A stretch of DNA of 54,922 nucleotides from Verrucosispora sioxanthis (GTDB taxonomy: Bacteria; Actinomycetota; Actinomycetes; Mycobacteriales; Micromonosporaceae), in contig NZ_SAIY01000015.1 in assembly GCF_010560025.1 (NCBI RefSeq), forward strand, positions 1-54,922. Direction: 5' to 3'. Positions 8,699 through 17,591 of the stretch are shown here, in pieces. Position numbers and translations under genes: made by a program. How positions within the stretch are numbered: the stretch's first letter is position 1; each line of letters starts with the position of its first letter. The notes beneath the pieces are model-generated. The model saw only the letters and a list, made by a program, of their open reading frames with translations, searched no databases and was not told the DNA's origin.

Positions 8699-9958
8699 TC
8701 AGCCGCCGCTCGCCGACGGCTGCGGTTCGGGTGATCCTCCGGCGACCGCCCCCGGGTCCGGAGCCTGGGTGGGTGTGGGCCGCAGGCCGGCGGGCACCGG
8801 CAGCGCGCTGCCCTTGGCGAACTCCTCCCAGCTGACGTTCCATGCCGTCCAGCCGTTGCCCTCGTTGAGTTCGACCTCGGTGCCCTTAACGGTGACCAGG
8901 TCACCGACCTGTGTGACACCCATCAGCCAGTCCGCGTTGGCCGCCGACAGGTTGGTGCAGCCGTGCGAGACGTTCGTGTAGCCCTGATCCCCCTCCGACC
9001 AGGGTGCGCCGTGGATGAACTCGCCACCCCAGGTGAGCCGCTGCGCGTCCTCCACGTCGACCACGTACGGATCCGCCGAGCCCCGGGTGTCGAACGTGGT
9101 GAAGTCGTGCTTCTCCATGATCACCATTTTGCCGCTGGAGGTCGGTGTGCTCGGCTTGCCGAGGCTGACCGGCAGCTTGCGCAGCAGCTTGCCGTCCCGG
9201 ATGACCGACATCTGCTTGGTCGCGTTGTCGATCTCCAACTCGACCTGCCGACCGATCTTCGAGCTGGCTCGCCGGTCGGCGTCGCCGACGCTGTCCTTGC
9301 CGATCGGCAGGCCCTCCAGCGCCGAGCGAACCTTGATCGTCGTACCCGGTCGCCAGAAATCGGGCGCCCGGTAGTAGACCTGGCTTCCGTCGGACACCCA
9401 GGACCAGGTGCCCGGCTGGGGCGGATCGGTTTTCACGAACAAACGGCGCTGCACATCCGCCCGCGCCTCTTTGGGAATTGGCGGGTCGAACGCGACGGTT
9501 ACCGGCATAGCGGTTCCGTACGTCCGATCACCGGCGAAATACAAAGTGCTGACGATGGCTGGTTTGGATGATTTGGGCTGCGTCGTGAACGTCGTCCGGC
9601 GGGTGACGGTCTTTCCGGAGTCGCCGGTCGCGGTGACCTCCGCGGTGTACGTCCGCTTCGGCTCCAGTGTCCGGCTCGGCACCCAGCCGCTACCGTCCTC
9701 CCGGGGCTCCGCCGCGACCGCCGCGCCCTTGTCGTCGGTGATCCGCACGGCGGTGACCCGCCCGTGCTTGACCACGGTGCCGATCTCCCCGGTGACCGGC
9801 ACGTCGCGGGTTCCCTCGGCCGGCGTCACGGACAGTTCCGGGTTCGCTCGCGCCTCGGCGGGCTGCCCGGTCCTGCGGTCGCCGGTGCACGCGCCAAGCG
9901 CCAGCGGTGCCGCTGCGACACTCACCGCCAACAGCGTCAGTCGCCGCCTCAACATCAT
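8699..9958 (-). CDS. L,D-transpeptidase lipoprotein with Ig-like domains
   Basis: A 419-residue cell-wall enzyme forming 3-3 peptidoglycan cross-links or attaching proteins. I start at ATG 9958 (MMLRRRLTLL) behind a GGGGGGA ribosome site. A signal peptide ends in a lipobox (LALGAC). Two bacterial Ig-like domains (about residues 45-130 and 135-235) precede a YkuD catalytic domain with the His-Gly and SHGCTNL motifs; the Cys there is the nucleophile. A Pro/Thr/Ser-rich tail follows. The architecture matches mycobacterial LdtMt2-type enzymes, which resist most beta-lactams except carbapenems (family knowledge). It is a single transcription unit closed by its own terminator. Confidence 0.93.
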   Translation of the reverse strand: MMLRRRLTLLAVSVAAAPLALGACTGDRRTGQPAEARANPELSVTPAEGTRDVPVTGEIGTVVKHGRVTAVRITDDKGAAVAAEPREDGSGWVPSRTLEPKRTYTAEVTATGDSGKTVTRRTTFTTQPKSSKPAIVSTLYFAGDRTYGTAMPVTVAFDPPIPKEARADVQRRLFVKTDPPQPGTWSWVSDGSQVYYRAPDFWRPGTTIKVRSALEGLPIGKDSVGDADRRASSKIGRQVELEIDNATKQMSVIRDGKLLRKLPVSLGKPSTPTSSGKMVIMEKHDFTTFDTRGSADPYVVDVEDAQRLTWGGEFIHGAPWSEGDQGYTNVSHGCTNLSAANADWLMGVTQVGDLVTVKGTEVELNEGNGWTAWNVSWEEFAKGSALPVPAGLRPTPTQAPDPGAVAGGSPEPQPSASGG

Positions 9959-10193
9959 GATGCGTCCCCCCGTTATCGCCGCTTCCTCCGCACATTCTTG
10001 CCAGCTCGGCACCGACGTTTCCGTGGTTTCCACCAAGAGCAGGAAAAATTGCCCGGAGAGGCTTTTTCCGTAATCGCACCGGGCGAACGAAAAATGCCAA
10101 CGACGACGTTACGGGCGATACTCGGCCGACTGTGGCGCGATGTCCGCCGCCGTACCGCTGATCCGGCGGGATCGCGTCCGCGGCGGGACGGCG

Positions 10194-10240
10194 GTCGATC
10201 GAGGGGCCCGTTCCGGCGGAGACGGGGCCCCTCGATCGAC
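10194..10240 (-). terminator. Stem-loop terminator downstream of bkdC
   Basis: A 16-bp stem (10194-10209 with 10225-10240, 15-nt loop) lies immediately after the bkdC stop. No U-tract follows, as is common for actinobacterial stem-loop terminators. Confidence 0.65.
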
Positions 10241-10248
10241 CTGAGCCG

Positions 10249-11672
10249 TCAGACCGCCGCGATCAGCAGCCCGGGCTGCTCGACACAGTCCGCCACGTGC
10301 CGCAGGAACCCGCCGGCCACGCCACCGTCGCAGACCCGGTGGTCGAAGGTGAGACTCAGCTGCGTCACCTTCCGGACCGCGAGCTGCCCGTCCACCACCC
10401 ACGGCTTGTCCACGATGCGGCCGACGCCGAGCAGCGCCGCCTCCGGGTGGTTGATGATCGGGGTCGAGCCGTCGACGCCGAACACCCCGTAGTTGTTGAG
10501 CGTGAAGGTTCCTCCGGTGAGCCGGGCCGGCGGCAGGTCGCCCGCCCGCGCCGCCGCGGTGGTGGCGGCGAGTTCGGCGGCCAGTTCGGTGGTGGTGAGC
10601 CGTTCGGCGTCCCGCAGCACCGGCACCACCAGGCCCCGGTCGGTCTGGGCGGCGATGCCCAGGTGCACCCCGGCGGACTGGACGATGCGCTGCCCCTCGG
10701 TGTCCACCCGTGCGTTGAGCTGGGGGTAGCGACGCAGCCCGGACAGACAGATCCGGGCGAGCAGGGCCAGGATGCTCACCGGCTGGTCCGGGCGGGCGGC
10801 GTTGATCGCGGCCCGGGTCTGGAGCAGGGCGGTCGCGTCGGCGTCGACCCAGATGGTCACCTCGGGGATCTCCCGCCGGCTGCGCGACAGCTTGTCCGCG
10901 ATGGCGCGCCGGATGCCGGTCAACGGGATGACCAGGTCCTGGGCACCGGGCAGGGCCACGCCGGCCGGCGCCGGGTGGTGTTCCGCCGACGTCGCCGGCA
11001 GCTCCGACACCGCGGTGGGTGGGGCACCCACGCCGGTCGTCGCCGCGGCGACCGCACCGGCCGCCGCCTCCACGTCGGCCCGCCGGATGACACCGCCGGG
11101 GCCGCTGCCGCGTACCGACGCCAGGTCCACCCCACGCTCCGGGCCAACCGCCGCACGATCGGCGAGATGACCAGGGGCGGGGCCGCACCGGACGGGTCCG
11201 GCTGCCGACCGTCCGCCGCCGGTGGCAGGCCGGGACCGGACGGCCGTGCCGTCGGAGCGGACGGGGCGGTCGAAGCGTCACGCACGCCGGCCGCGAGCCG
11301 TGGCCGCCTACGCCGGCGGGAACCGCCGTGGCCGGTGCCGTACCCGATCAACACGTTGCCGGAGCCGGCCCGCTCCTCCTCGCGGTAGACCGCGTGCCCG
11401 GACGGCTCGCCGTCGTCGGCGCGACCGCTCACCGGCTCGGCGACGGTGATCAGAGGTTGGCCCACCGGGCGTACCTCACCCTCGGCGCCGTGCAGGGCGA
11501 CGACCCGGCCGGCGTACGGGCAGGGCACGTCGACGACCGCCTTGGCGGTCTCCACCTCGACCACGGTCTGGTCCACGGTGACCGTGTCACCGACCGCGAC
11601 CCGCCACTGCACGATCTCCGCCTCGGCGAGACCCTCACCGAGGTCGGGCAGCAGGAAAACCTTCTCGGTCAT
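10249..11672 (-). pseudogene. bkdC: bkdC: dihydrolipoamide acyltransferase (E2), frameshifted
   Basis: E2 core of the branched-chain 2-oxoacid dehydrogenase. The ATG at 11672 overlaps the bkdB stop (ATGA). The N-terminal lipoyl domain carries the lipoylated Lys in VETAKAVV. The peripheral subunit-binding domain then breaks: the frame reads SPIVRRLARSVG and the homologous continuation VDLASVRGSGPGG is in another frame. One base is missing around 11137-11141 (CGGGAG expected, CGGAG present). The catalytic domain continues intact in the new frame to DHRVCDGG, which holds the active-site His. Because both halves are otherwise perfectly conserved, the break may be a consensus error or a very recent mutation. 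If real, the complex would lack a complete E2. Confidence 0.88.
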
Positions 11673-12685
11673 GCCGCGCTGCCCTCGGTCAGCCAGCGCC
11701 GGTCGGGCTGGTCGTCCCACTGCAGGCGGGCCACCGCGTCCAGCACCCGGTCGACCGAGGGCAGGTGGGTGTGCTCCAGCATCGGCGCCGGATACGGGAT
11801 GTCCAGCCCGGATACCCGCAGCACCGGGGCGTGCAGCGCGTGGAAGCAGCGCTCCTGCACCCGGGCGGCGATCTCCGCGCCGACTCCGGCGAAGCCCTGC
11901 GCCTCCTGCACCACCACGCACCGCCCGGTACGGCGTACCGAGGCGGCGATGGTGGCGTCGTCGAACGGCACGATGGTGCGTACGTCGACCACCTCCAGGT
12001 CCCATCCCTCGTCCCGGGCGGCCTCGGCGGCCTCCAGCGCGACCGGCACCGCCGGGCCGTACGCGACAAGCGTGGCGTCGCGACCGGCCCGGCGCACGAC
12101 CGCCCGGCCGAACGGCTCGGTCCGGGTCGGCAGCGCGGTCTCGGCGCCGGCGAAGTAGAGCTTCTTCGGCTCCATGAACACCACCGGGTCGGGGTCGTCG
12201 ATCGCCTCCCGCAGCAGCGAGTACGCGTCGTCGACGGTCGCCGGGGTGACCACCTTCAGACCCGGGGTGTGCGCGTAGTACGCCTCCGAGGAGTCGCAGT
12301 GGTGTTCCACGCCGCCGATCCCACCGGCGTAGGGCACCCGGATCACCATCGGCACGCTCAACGCGCCGCGGGTGCGGTTGCGTAGCTTCGCCACGTGCGA
12401 GGCGATCTGCTCGAACGCCGGGTACGCGAACGCGTCGAACTGCATCTCGACCACCGGCCGCAGCCCGGACATGGCCAGCCCGACGGCGAACCCGACGATG
12501 CCGGCCTCGGCCAGGGGGGTGTCGAAGCAGCGCTTGTCGCCGAAGCGGGCCTGCAGGCCGTCGGTGATCCGGAAGACGCCGCCGAGCTGGCCGACGTCCT
12601 CGCCGAAGACCAGCACCCGCTCGTCGTCGAGCATCGCGTCGGCGAGCGCGGCGTTGAGCGCCTTCGCCATGGTCATGGTGGCCAT
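11669..12685 (-). CDS. bkdB: Branched-chain 2-oxoacid dehydrogenase E1 beta subunit
   Basis: A 338-residue transketolase-like subunit that with the alpha subunit decarboxylates branched-chain 2-oxoacids (from Val, Ile, Leu) on thiamine diphosphate. Visible landmarks are FGEDVGQLGGVFRITDGL near the N-terminus, FDTPLAEAGIVGFAVGLA, the RVPYAGGIGGVEHHCDSSEAYY loop, and a C-terminal transketolase domain (LEVVDVRTIVPFD). The start ATG at 12685 overlaps the alpha-subunit stop as TGATG and the stop overlaps bkdC by ATGA. In actinomycetes this complex supplies branched acyl-CoA starters for fatty acids. A pyruvate-type complex is less likely because of the adjacent bkdR-like gene. Confidence 0.92.
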   Translation of the reverse strand: MATMTMAKALNAALADAMLDDERVLVFGEDVGQLGGVFRITDGLQARFGDKRCFDTPLAEAGIVGFAVGLAMSGLRPVVEMQFDAFAYPAFEQIASHVAKLRNRTRGALSVPMVIRVPYAGGIGGVEHHCDSSEAYYAHTPGLKVVTPATVDDAYSLLREAIDDPDPVVFMEPKKLYFAGAETALPTRTEPFGRAVVRRAGRDATLVAYGPAVPVALEAAEAARDEGWDLEVVDVRTIVPFDDATIAASVRRTGRCVVVQEAQGFAGVGAEIAARVQERCFHALHAPVLRVSGLDIPYPAPMLEHTHLPSVDRVLDAVARLQWDDQPDRRWLTEGSAA

Positions 12686-13851
12686 CAGGCGTCCTCCTCC
12701 GTCGCCGCGGCCAGTTCGGCGCGCACCTGCTCCCGCTGCTCCACGAGCTGCGGGGTGGGTTCGGCGTAGACGTGGTCGAAGAGGCTGAGCGGGTCGACCG
12801 TGGGCTGGGTGTTCATCCGTTCCCGCAGCTCGGCCGCGTACGTCTCGGCCTGCTCGGCGATCTCGGCGACCGCCGCGTCGTCGAGCACGTCCCGGCCGCG
12901 CAGGTAGGTTTCCAACCGGGCCAGCGGATCGCGGTCGCGCCACGCCTCGACCTCGTCGGTGTCGCGGTAGCGCGAGGCGTCGTCGGCGTTGGTGTGCGGC
13001 TCCATCCGGTAGGTGTGCGCCTCGACCAGGAACGGCCCCTTGCCGGCGCGCGCGTGCGCGACCGCCCGGGTGAGCACGGCGAGCACGGCCACCGGGTCGT
13101 TGCCGTCGACCTGCTCGCTGGGGACGCCGTAGCCGACACCCTTGTAGGCCAGCGACGGGGCGGCGGTCTGCCGGGACAGCGGGACGCTGATCGCGTACCT
13201 GTTGTTCTGCACGAAGTACACGACGGGGGCCTTGAACACGGCGGCGAAGTTGACCCCCTCGTGGAAGTCACCCTCGCTGGTGGCACCGTCGCCGATGTAG
13301 ACCAGCGCCACCGTGTCGCGCCCCTGGTACGACTCCCCGTAGGCCAGACCGGCGGCGTGCACGCACTGGGTGGCCAGCGGGGTGCACTGCGGTGCGGTGC
13401 GCCGCGCGGCCGGGTCGTACCCGCAGTGCCAGTCGCCGCGCAGCAGCGTCAACACCTCGACCGGGTCGATGCCGCGGGCGGTCAGCGCCATCGACTCCCG
13501 GTAGGTGGGGAAGACCCAGTCGTCGTCGCGCAGCGCCAGGACGCCGCCGACCTGGCAGGCCTCCTGGCCCCGGGACGACGGGTAGACGGCCAGCCGACCC
13601 TGCTTGGTCAGCGCGGTGGCCTGGGTGTCGAAACGCCGGCCGACGACCATCCGGCGGTACATCTCGCGCAGCGCCTCGACGGGCGGTTCGGGGTAGTCCG
13701 CGCGCGCCGGCAGCAGGGTGCCGTCCGGGTCGAGCAGCCGGACCGGTTCGGTCTCGGGTAGCAGGCCGGCGGCGGGGTCGGGCGCGGTCGGGGTCGCCGG
13801 CCGCCGCTTGCGCGGGGATGCCCTGCGGGCCGCCTGGGGGGTGGTGGTCAC
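12685..13851 (-). CDS. bkdA: Branched-chain 2-oxoacid dehydrogenase E1 alpha subunit
   Basis: A 388-residue thiamine diphosphate-binding subunit, first gene of bkdABC. GTG start at 13851 with a strong AGGAGG (13859-13864) seven bases upstream. The cofactor motif GDGATSEGDFHEGVNF followed by VVYFVQNNRYAIS matches the GDG...NN signature. The phosphorylation-loop region (HTYRMEPHTNADDASRYR) is present. The first 35 residues are basic and Pro-rich and probably disordered. No E3 (lipoamide dehydrogenase) gene is in the operon, so it must come from elsewhere. Expression is probably controlled by the divergent Lrp-type gene. Confidence 0.92.
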   Translation of the reverse strand: MTTTPQAARRASPRKRRPATPTAPDPAAGLLPETEPVRLLDPDGTLLPARADYPEPPVEALREMYRRMVVGRRFDTQATALTKQGRLAVYPSSRGQEACQVGGVLALRDDDWVFPTYRESMALTARGIDPVEVLTLLRGDWHCGYDPAARRTAPQCTPLATQCVHAAGLAYGESYQGRDTVALVYIGDGATSEGDFHEGVNFAAVFKAPVVYFVQNNRYAISVPLSRQTAAPSLAYKGVGYGVPSEQVDGNDPVAVLAVLTRAVAHARAGKGPFLVEAHTYRMEPHTNADDASRYRDTDEVEAWRDRDPLARLETYLRGRDVLDDAAVAEIAEQAETYAAELRERMNTQPTVDPLSLFDHVYAEPTPQLVEQREQVRAELAAATEEDA

Positions 13852-13955
13852 GGCGGAACCTCCTGGACGAGTGGTGGCCCTATGCTCCTGCTGTCGGATG
13901 ATTGACTCAAGATGACCGGTGAACGCGGGATGGATGGCACCCAGAGGAGGGATCG

Positions 13956-14462
13956 ATGAGCCAGGAGACCGCCGACGAGGCGGACCGGCGGGGCGGAACG
14001 GGACGTTCGGCCGTCGCCCTCGACGAGGTCGACCGGCGCATCCTCGACGAGCTGACCCGGGACGGTCGGCTCTCCATCCGGACGCTCGCCGAACGGGTGC
14101 ACGTCTCGCGCACCAACGCCTACGCGCGGGTGCAGCGGCTGCTGCGCGACGGGGTGATCACCGGGTTCGCCGCCCGGGTCGCCCCGGAGCCGGCCGGCCT
14201 GGGCACCTCGGCGTACATCGCGTTGACGATCAGGCAGAACACCTGGCGGGAGGTGTCGGCGGAGCTGGCCCGGGTGCGCTACGTCGAACACGTGGCACTG
14301 CTCAGCGGCGAGCACGACGTGCTCGCCCTGGTCCGGGCGCCGGACAACGCCACGCTTCGGGACGTGGTGCTGGACCGGGTGCAGCGCATCTCCGGAGTGC
14401 TCGCCACCCGCAGCTGGCTCGTCTTCGAGGAGTACGACGGGGTACGCAGCCCCTGGGGATGA
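13956..14462 (+). CDS. bkdR: Lrp/AsnC family regulator, likely of the bkd operon
   Basis: A 168-residue Lrp-type protein: a winged helix-turn-helix (VDRRILDELTRDGRLSIRTL, about residues 29-48, then VSRTNAYARVQRLLRDGVI) and a C-terminal RAM ligand-binding domain with the expected LLSGEHDVLALV segment. A strong GAGGAGG site precedes the ATG. It is divergent from bkdABC with 104 bp between the starts, the same layout as bkdR/bkdABC in Streptomyces (established knowledge). It probably senses a branched-chain amino acid and regulates bkdABC and itself. Confidence 0.88.
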   Translation: MSQETADEADRRGGTGRSAVALDEVDRRILDELTRDGRLSIRTLAERVHVSRTNAYARVQRLLRDGVITGFAARVAPEPAGLGTSAYIALTIRQNTWREVSAELARVRYVEHVALLSGEHDVLALVRAPDNATLRDVVLDRVQRISGVLATRSWLVFEEYDGVRSPWG

Positions 14463-14466
14463 CCGG

Positions 14467-15438
14467 TCAGCGTTCGGGCGGCGCGTCCAGGCCGTCCCGG
14501 TCGGCCAACTCAAGCAGGGGCGTCAGGGAGTAGCGGCGCGCGTCCAGGCCCGCGTGCGGATCACCCCGGTCGGCGAACCGGCCCGGCATGGTGGTCACGT
14601 CGAAGTCCTCCGGTCGGGCGTCGTCCAGCTCCGACCAGTCCAGCGGTGCGGAGACCAGCGCGGCCGGGGTCGGCCGGATCGAGTACGCCGAGGTCATGGT
14701 GTGGTCCCGGGCCATCTGGTTGTAGTCGACGAAGACCGGCCGGTCCCGCTGCTCGCGCCACCAGGTGGTGGTGACCAGGTCCGGCCGGCGCCGCCGCATC
14801 TCCCGACCGAGGGCCAGCACCGCCCGGCGGCAGTCGCCGAAGCTCCACCGCGGCTCGATCGGGACGTAGACGTGCAGCCCCCGCCCGCCGGTGGTCTTCG
14901 GATAGCCGGTCAGCCCCAACTCGTCGAGGAAGGCACGCGCCTCGTGGGCCACCGGCACCACCTGGTCGAACCCGACCCCGGGCATGGGGTCGAGATCGAT
15001 CCGCAGCTGATCCGGCCGCTCCACGTCCGCCCTGGTCACCGGCCACGGATGGAAGCGCAGCGTGCCCAGGTTGACCGCCCAGATCACCACGGCCAGCTCC
15101 CCCGGAGCGACCTCGTCGGCGGTGCGTCCGCTGGGAAAGGTGATGTGGGCGGTGCCCACCCAGTCCGGCGCGCCGGCCGGCACCCGCTTCTGGTAGAACG
15201 CGTCACCCCGGTTGTCCTGCCGGGTGGCGATGGTCGCGCCCTCGAACACGCCGCGCGGCCACCGTTCGAGCATGGTCGGCCGGTCCCGCAGCGCGCGCAG
15301 GATGCCGTCGCCGACGGCGAGGAAGTAGCGCACCACGTCGAGCTTGGTCAGCCCCCGCTCGGGAAAGTACGGCTTGTCCGGGCTGCTGACGCGGACCGTC
15401 CGCCGCCCCACCTGGATCTCCTGCGCCGCCGTGGCCAC
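14467..15438 (-). CDS. LigD-type polymerase/primase domain protein
   Basis: A 323-residue stand-alone polymerase domain of the LigD family, an archaeo-eukaryotic primase fold that fills gaps and adds ribonucleotides at double-strand breaks during non-homologous end joining. Start GTG at 15438 gives an N-terminus of M(V)ATAAQEIQVG. Landmarks: RTVRVSSPDKPYFPERGLTK, the metal-binding RIDLDP motif, GGRGLHVYVP and the late FVDYNQMARDHTM segment. No ligase or Ku gene is adjacent. It faces bkdR tail to tail with only 4 bp between. Confidence 0.9.
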   Translation of the reverse strand: MATAAQEIQVGRRTVRVSSPDKPYFPERGLTKLDVVRYFLAVGDGILRALRDRPTMLERWPRGVFEGATIATRQDNRGDAFYQKRVPAGAPDWVGTAHITFPSGRTADEVAPGELAVVIWAVNLGTLRFHPWPVTRADVERPDQLRIDLDPMPGVGFDQVVPVAHEARAFLDELGLTGYPKTTGGRGLHVYVPIEPRWSFGDCRRAVLALGREMRRRRPDLVTTTWWREQRDRPVFVDYNQMARDHTMTSAYSIRPTPAALVSAPLDWSELDDARPEDFDVTTMPGRFADRGDPHAGLDARRYSLTPLLELADRDGLDAPPER

Positions 15439-15585
15439 ACCTGAGAGGGTACGACGGAGCACCCGGCCGGCGGGCCACCGCCGGGAGTCGCGCCGCGACG
15501 GTTTCCGGCGGTCACCCTCGGTCCGCGCCCGCGTCCGGCCCGATCGGTGGGCGGGGCGGAGCGGCGCCCCGCCACCGCCGCCGGA

Positions 15586-15825
15586 TCAGCCGTTCTCGCG
15601 TTGCAGGCGGGCGGCAAGCAGCTGCTTGCCCTGTTCACCCGCCTTGCGGTTGTTCTCCTGGATCTTGCGGAACCAGGTGGCGAGTTCCTCGTCACCGCGA
15701 GCGTCCGCGTCGGCGATGTAGGACTCCAGGTGCCAGATGTTCTCCAGTGACATCTGCAACGCGTGGATCAGGTCGTAGTTCTTGTCCTGCACCGGACTGG
15801 CCGGCCGCTGCACCATCGTGGCCAC
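15586..15825 (-). CDS. Small conserved helical protein, function unknown
   Basis: A 79-residue protein starting at GTG 15825 (MATMVQRPAS...) behind GGAGGT five bases upstream, which makes the gene convincing despite its size. The sequence is predicted mostly alpha-helical (LIHALQMSLENIWHLESYIA and a charged region ending GKQLLAARLQRENG). There is no signal peptide or membrane segment. I do not recognise a named family. It lies divergent to the hemerythrin gene, 135 bp away. Confidence 0.7.
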   Translation of the reverse strand: MATMVQRPASPVQDKNYDLIHALQMSLENIWHLESYIADADARGDEELATWFRKIQENNRKAGEQGKQLLAARLQRENG

Positions 15826-15960
15826 GACACACCTCCAACTCGTCAGGTCCCGGCCGCATACCCCCGGTCGGGGGCGACACGCCTTCGCCCGAGGTGCCGT
15901 TTCCGGGGGTTGCGCCAGGGTAGGAGTGCAGACCTCGAAGTGATCCGAGGAGGTCGCCAC

Positions 15961-16461
15961 ATGTCCACCGATGCCATCGTGCTGCTCAAAGAGGACCACC
16001 AGGAGATGCGCCGCCTGTTCAAGGAGTTCCAGGCCAGCGAGGACGCGCCGGCCAGCAAGCGCGGCAGGTTGGTGAAGCAGATCCTCGAGGCGCTCACCGT
16101 GCACACCTACCTGGAGAACGAGATCATGTACCCGGAGGTCCGCAAGCGGCTGCCGGAGCTGGAGGACCACATCCTGGAGTCGTACGAGGAGCACCACGTC
16201 GCCGACGTGCTCTGCTTCGAGCTGTCCTCGATGCAGCCCGACGACGAGCACTTCAACGCCAAGACGACGGTCCTCATCGAGAACGTCCTGCACCACGTCG
16301 AGGAGGAGGAGCAGGAGTGGTTCCCGAAGGTGCGCGAGTCGATGGGGCGTAAGGAGTTGCAGGAGATGGGGCAGCGGATGATCGACCGGCGTCCGGAGGC
16401 GCCCCGGAGCCCGACGGCGCCCAAGGCGCTGAAGAAGTCGCTGGACGCGATGCGGGCCTGA
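15961..16461 (+). CDS. Hemerythrin HHE domain protein
   Basis: A 166-residue four-helix protein with a di-iron hemerythrin-like site. Candidate ligands are H13 (LLKEDHQEM), H48 and E52 (VHTYLENEIMYPE), the EEHH pair near residue 81 and the HHVEEEEQEWFP segment near residue 115. The ATG is set by a GAGGAGG site. Proteins of this type bind oxygen, nitric oxide or iron and often act in redox or nitrosative stress responses; which applies here is not evident. The C-terminal 30 residues are Pro/Lys rich. Confidence 0.92.
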   Translation: MSTDAIVLLKEDHQEMRRLFKEFQASEDAPASKRGRLVKQILEALTVHTYLENEIMYPEVRKRLPELEDHILESYEEHHVADVLCFELSSMQPDDEHFNAKTTVLIENVLHHVEEEEQEWFPKVRESMGRKELQEMGQRMIDRRPEAPRSPTAPKALKKSLDAMRA

Positions 16462-16492
16462 CGGTCCGCCCGATGATCGGCGGCGTACCCGG

Positions 16493-17362
16493 TCACCACG
16501 CCGTGGGCGGTACCCCCTCCGGTTGCGGCAGGATCCGCCGCAACCGGCCCGGGGGTACGCCACGGGACCGCCACTCCCGGGGGTAGCCCACCGACACCTC
16601 CTCGAACCGCACGCCGTCGTGCCAACTGGTCCGTGGAATGTGCAGATGGCCGTAGACGACCGCGGTGGCGTCGAAGCGTACGTGCCAGTCGGCGGTGGCC
16701 TCGGTGCCGCACCACTGGGCGAAGATCGGGTATCGCAGGACCCGGGTCACTTCCCGGACCAGCGGCCAGTGGTTCATCAGCACGGTCGGCAGCGCCGGAT
16801 CGCGCTCGGCGAGCCGGCGGGCGGTCTCGGCCACCCGGGCCGCGCACCACGCTGACCGGCTCTCGTACGGGTCGGGGTGCAGCAGCACCTCGTCGGTGCA
16901 GACGATTCCGGTCCGGTACGCCTCGGCCAGCGCCGCCTCGGGCGTGTCGAAGCCGTCCGGCCGCCAGCTGTGGTCGTACAGCAGCAGCAGCGGGGCCACC
17001 GTCACCGGGCCGCCGGGCCCCGCCCACACCGGGTACGGGTCCTCCGGGGTGACCACGCCGAGTCCACGACACAGCTCCACCAGGTGGGCGTAGCGCGCCG
17101 CGCCCCGCAACGTCACCGGGTCGGCGGGCGGCGTCCACAGCTCGTGGTTGCCCGGCGACCAGACCACCCGGGCGAACCGGTCGGCCAGCAGCCGCAGTGC
17201 CCACTCCACCTCGGCGACGGTGTCGCCCACGTCACCGGCGACCAGCAGCCAGTCCTGTGGCGTCCGGGGACGCAGCCCCTCGACGATCGTCCGGTTCTCC
17301 GGATGGCCGACGTGCAGGTCGCTGATGGCCAGGAGACTGCCACCGTCGCCCGTTGCCGCCAT
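16493..17362 (-). CDS. Calcineurin-like metallophosphoesterase
   Basis: A 289-residue cytosolic metallophosphoesterase. The five signature blocks are visible: ISDLHVG, VAGDVGDT, SPGNHELW, LMNHWPL and YGHLHIPR. Together they supply the Asp/His/Asn ligands of a dinuclear metal centre. The substrate (phosphodiester, nucleotide or phosphoprotein) cannot be told from sequence. It is convergent with the hemerythrin gene and divergent from glyA. Confidence 0.92.
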   Translation of the reverse strand: MAATGDGGSLLAISDLHVGHPENRTIVEGLRPRTPQDWLLVAGDVGDTVAEVEWALRLLADRFARVVWSPGNHELWTPPADPVTLRGAARYAHLVELCRGLGVVTPEDPYPVWAGPGGPVTVAPLLLLYDHSWRPDGFDTPEAALAEAYRTGIVCTDEVLLHPDPYESRSAWCAARVAETARRLAERDPALPTVLMNHWPLVREVTRVLRYPIFAQWCGTEATADWHVRFDATAVVYGHLHIPRTSWHDGVRFEEVSVGYPREWRSRGVPPGRLRRILPQPEGVPPTAW

Positions 17363-17484
17363 GCGACGATCCTAGTGCGCCCGCCCGGCCCCCGGCCGGT
17401 TGCGGCGGCGATCCCGGCGGGTCCACCACGCGCCGCACGGTCGCCCGCCGCGGCCCGCCCTGCCGGCGTACCCGGTAGGATCCC

Positions 17485-17567
17485 CTCGGGCCGTGACTGG
17501 CGCATTGGAGATGGAGAACCATCGGGGAGCGGCCCCGTCACGAGGACGCATGCCGAGCGCCTGGGCC
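17485..17567 (+). ncRNA. ZTP (pfl motif) riboswitch upstream of glyA
   Basis: The leader carries the conserved elements of the ZTP/ZMP riboswitch in order: CCGTGACTGGCG (17491-17502), a small hairpin ATGG-AGAA-CCAT (17511-17522) followed by CGGGGAGC, the complementary strand GTCACG (17537-17542) pairing with CGTGAC, and the 3' element CGCCTGGGC (17558-17566). It ends 25 nt before the glyA ATG. ZTP riboswitches sense the purine intermediate ZTP/ZMP, which accumulates when 10-formyl-tetrahydrofolate is short, and switch on one-carbon genes such as glyA (established). Confidence 0.88.
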
Positions 17568-17591
17568 TTCCGCACGTCACCTGGAGGTCGC

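Noticed and set aside
9959..10090. c-di-AMP riboswitch upstream of the L,D-transpeptidase, and the GGAAAAA/TTTTTCC repeat at 10042-10069
   Set aside because: I could not find the conserved ydaO core in the leader, and the repeat is short with a 14-nt loop; nothing firm supports a function.
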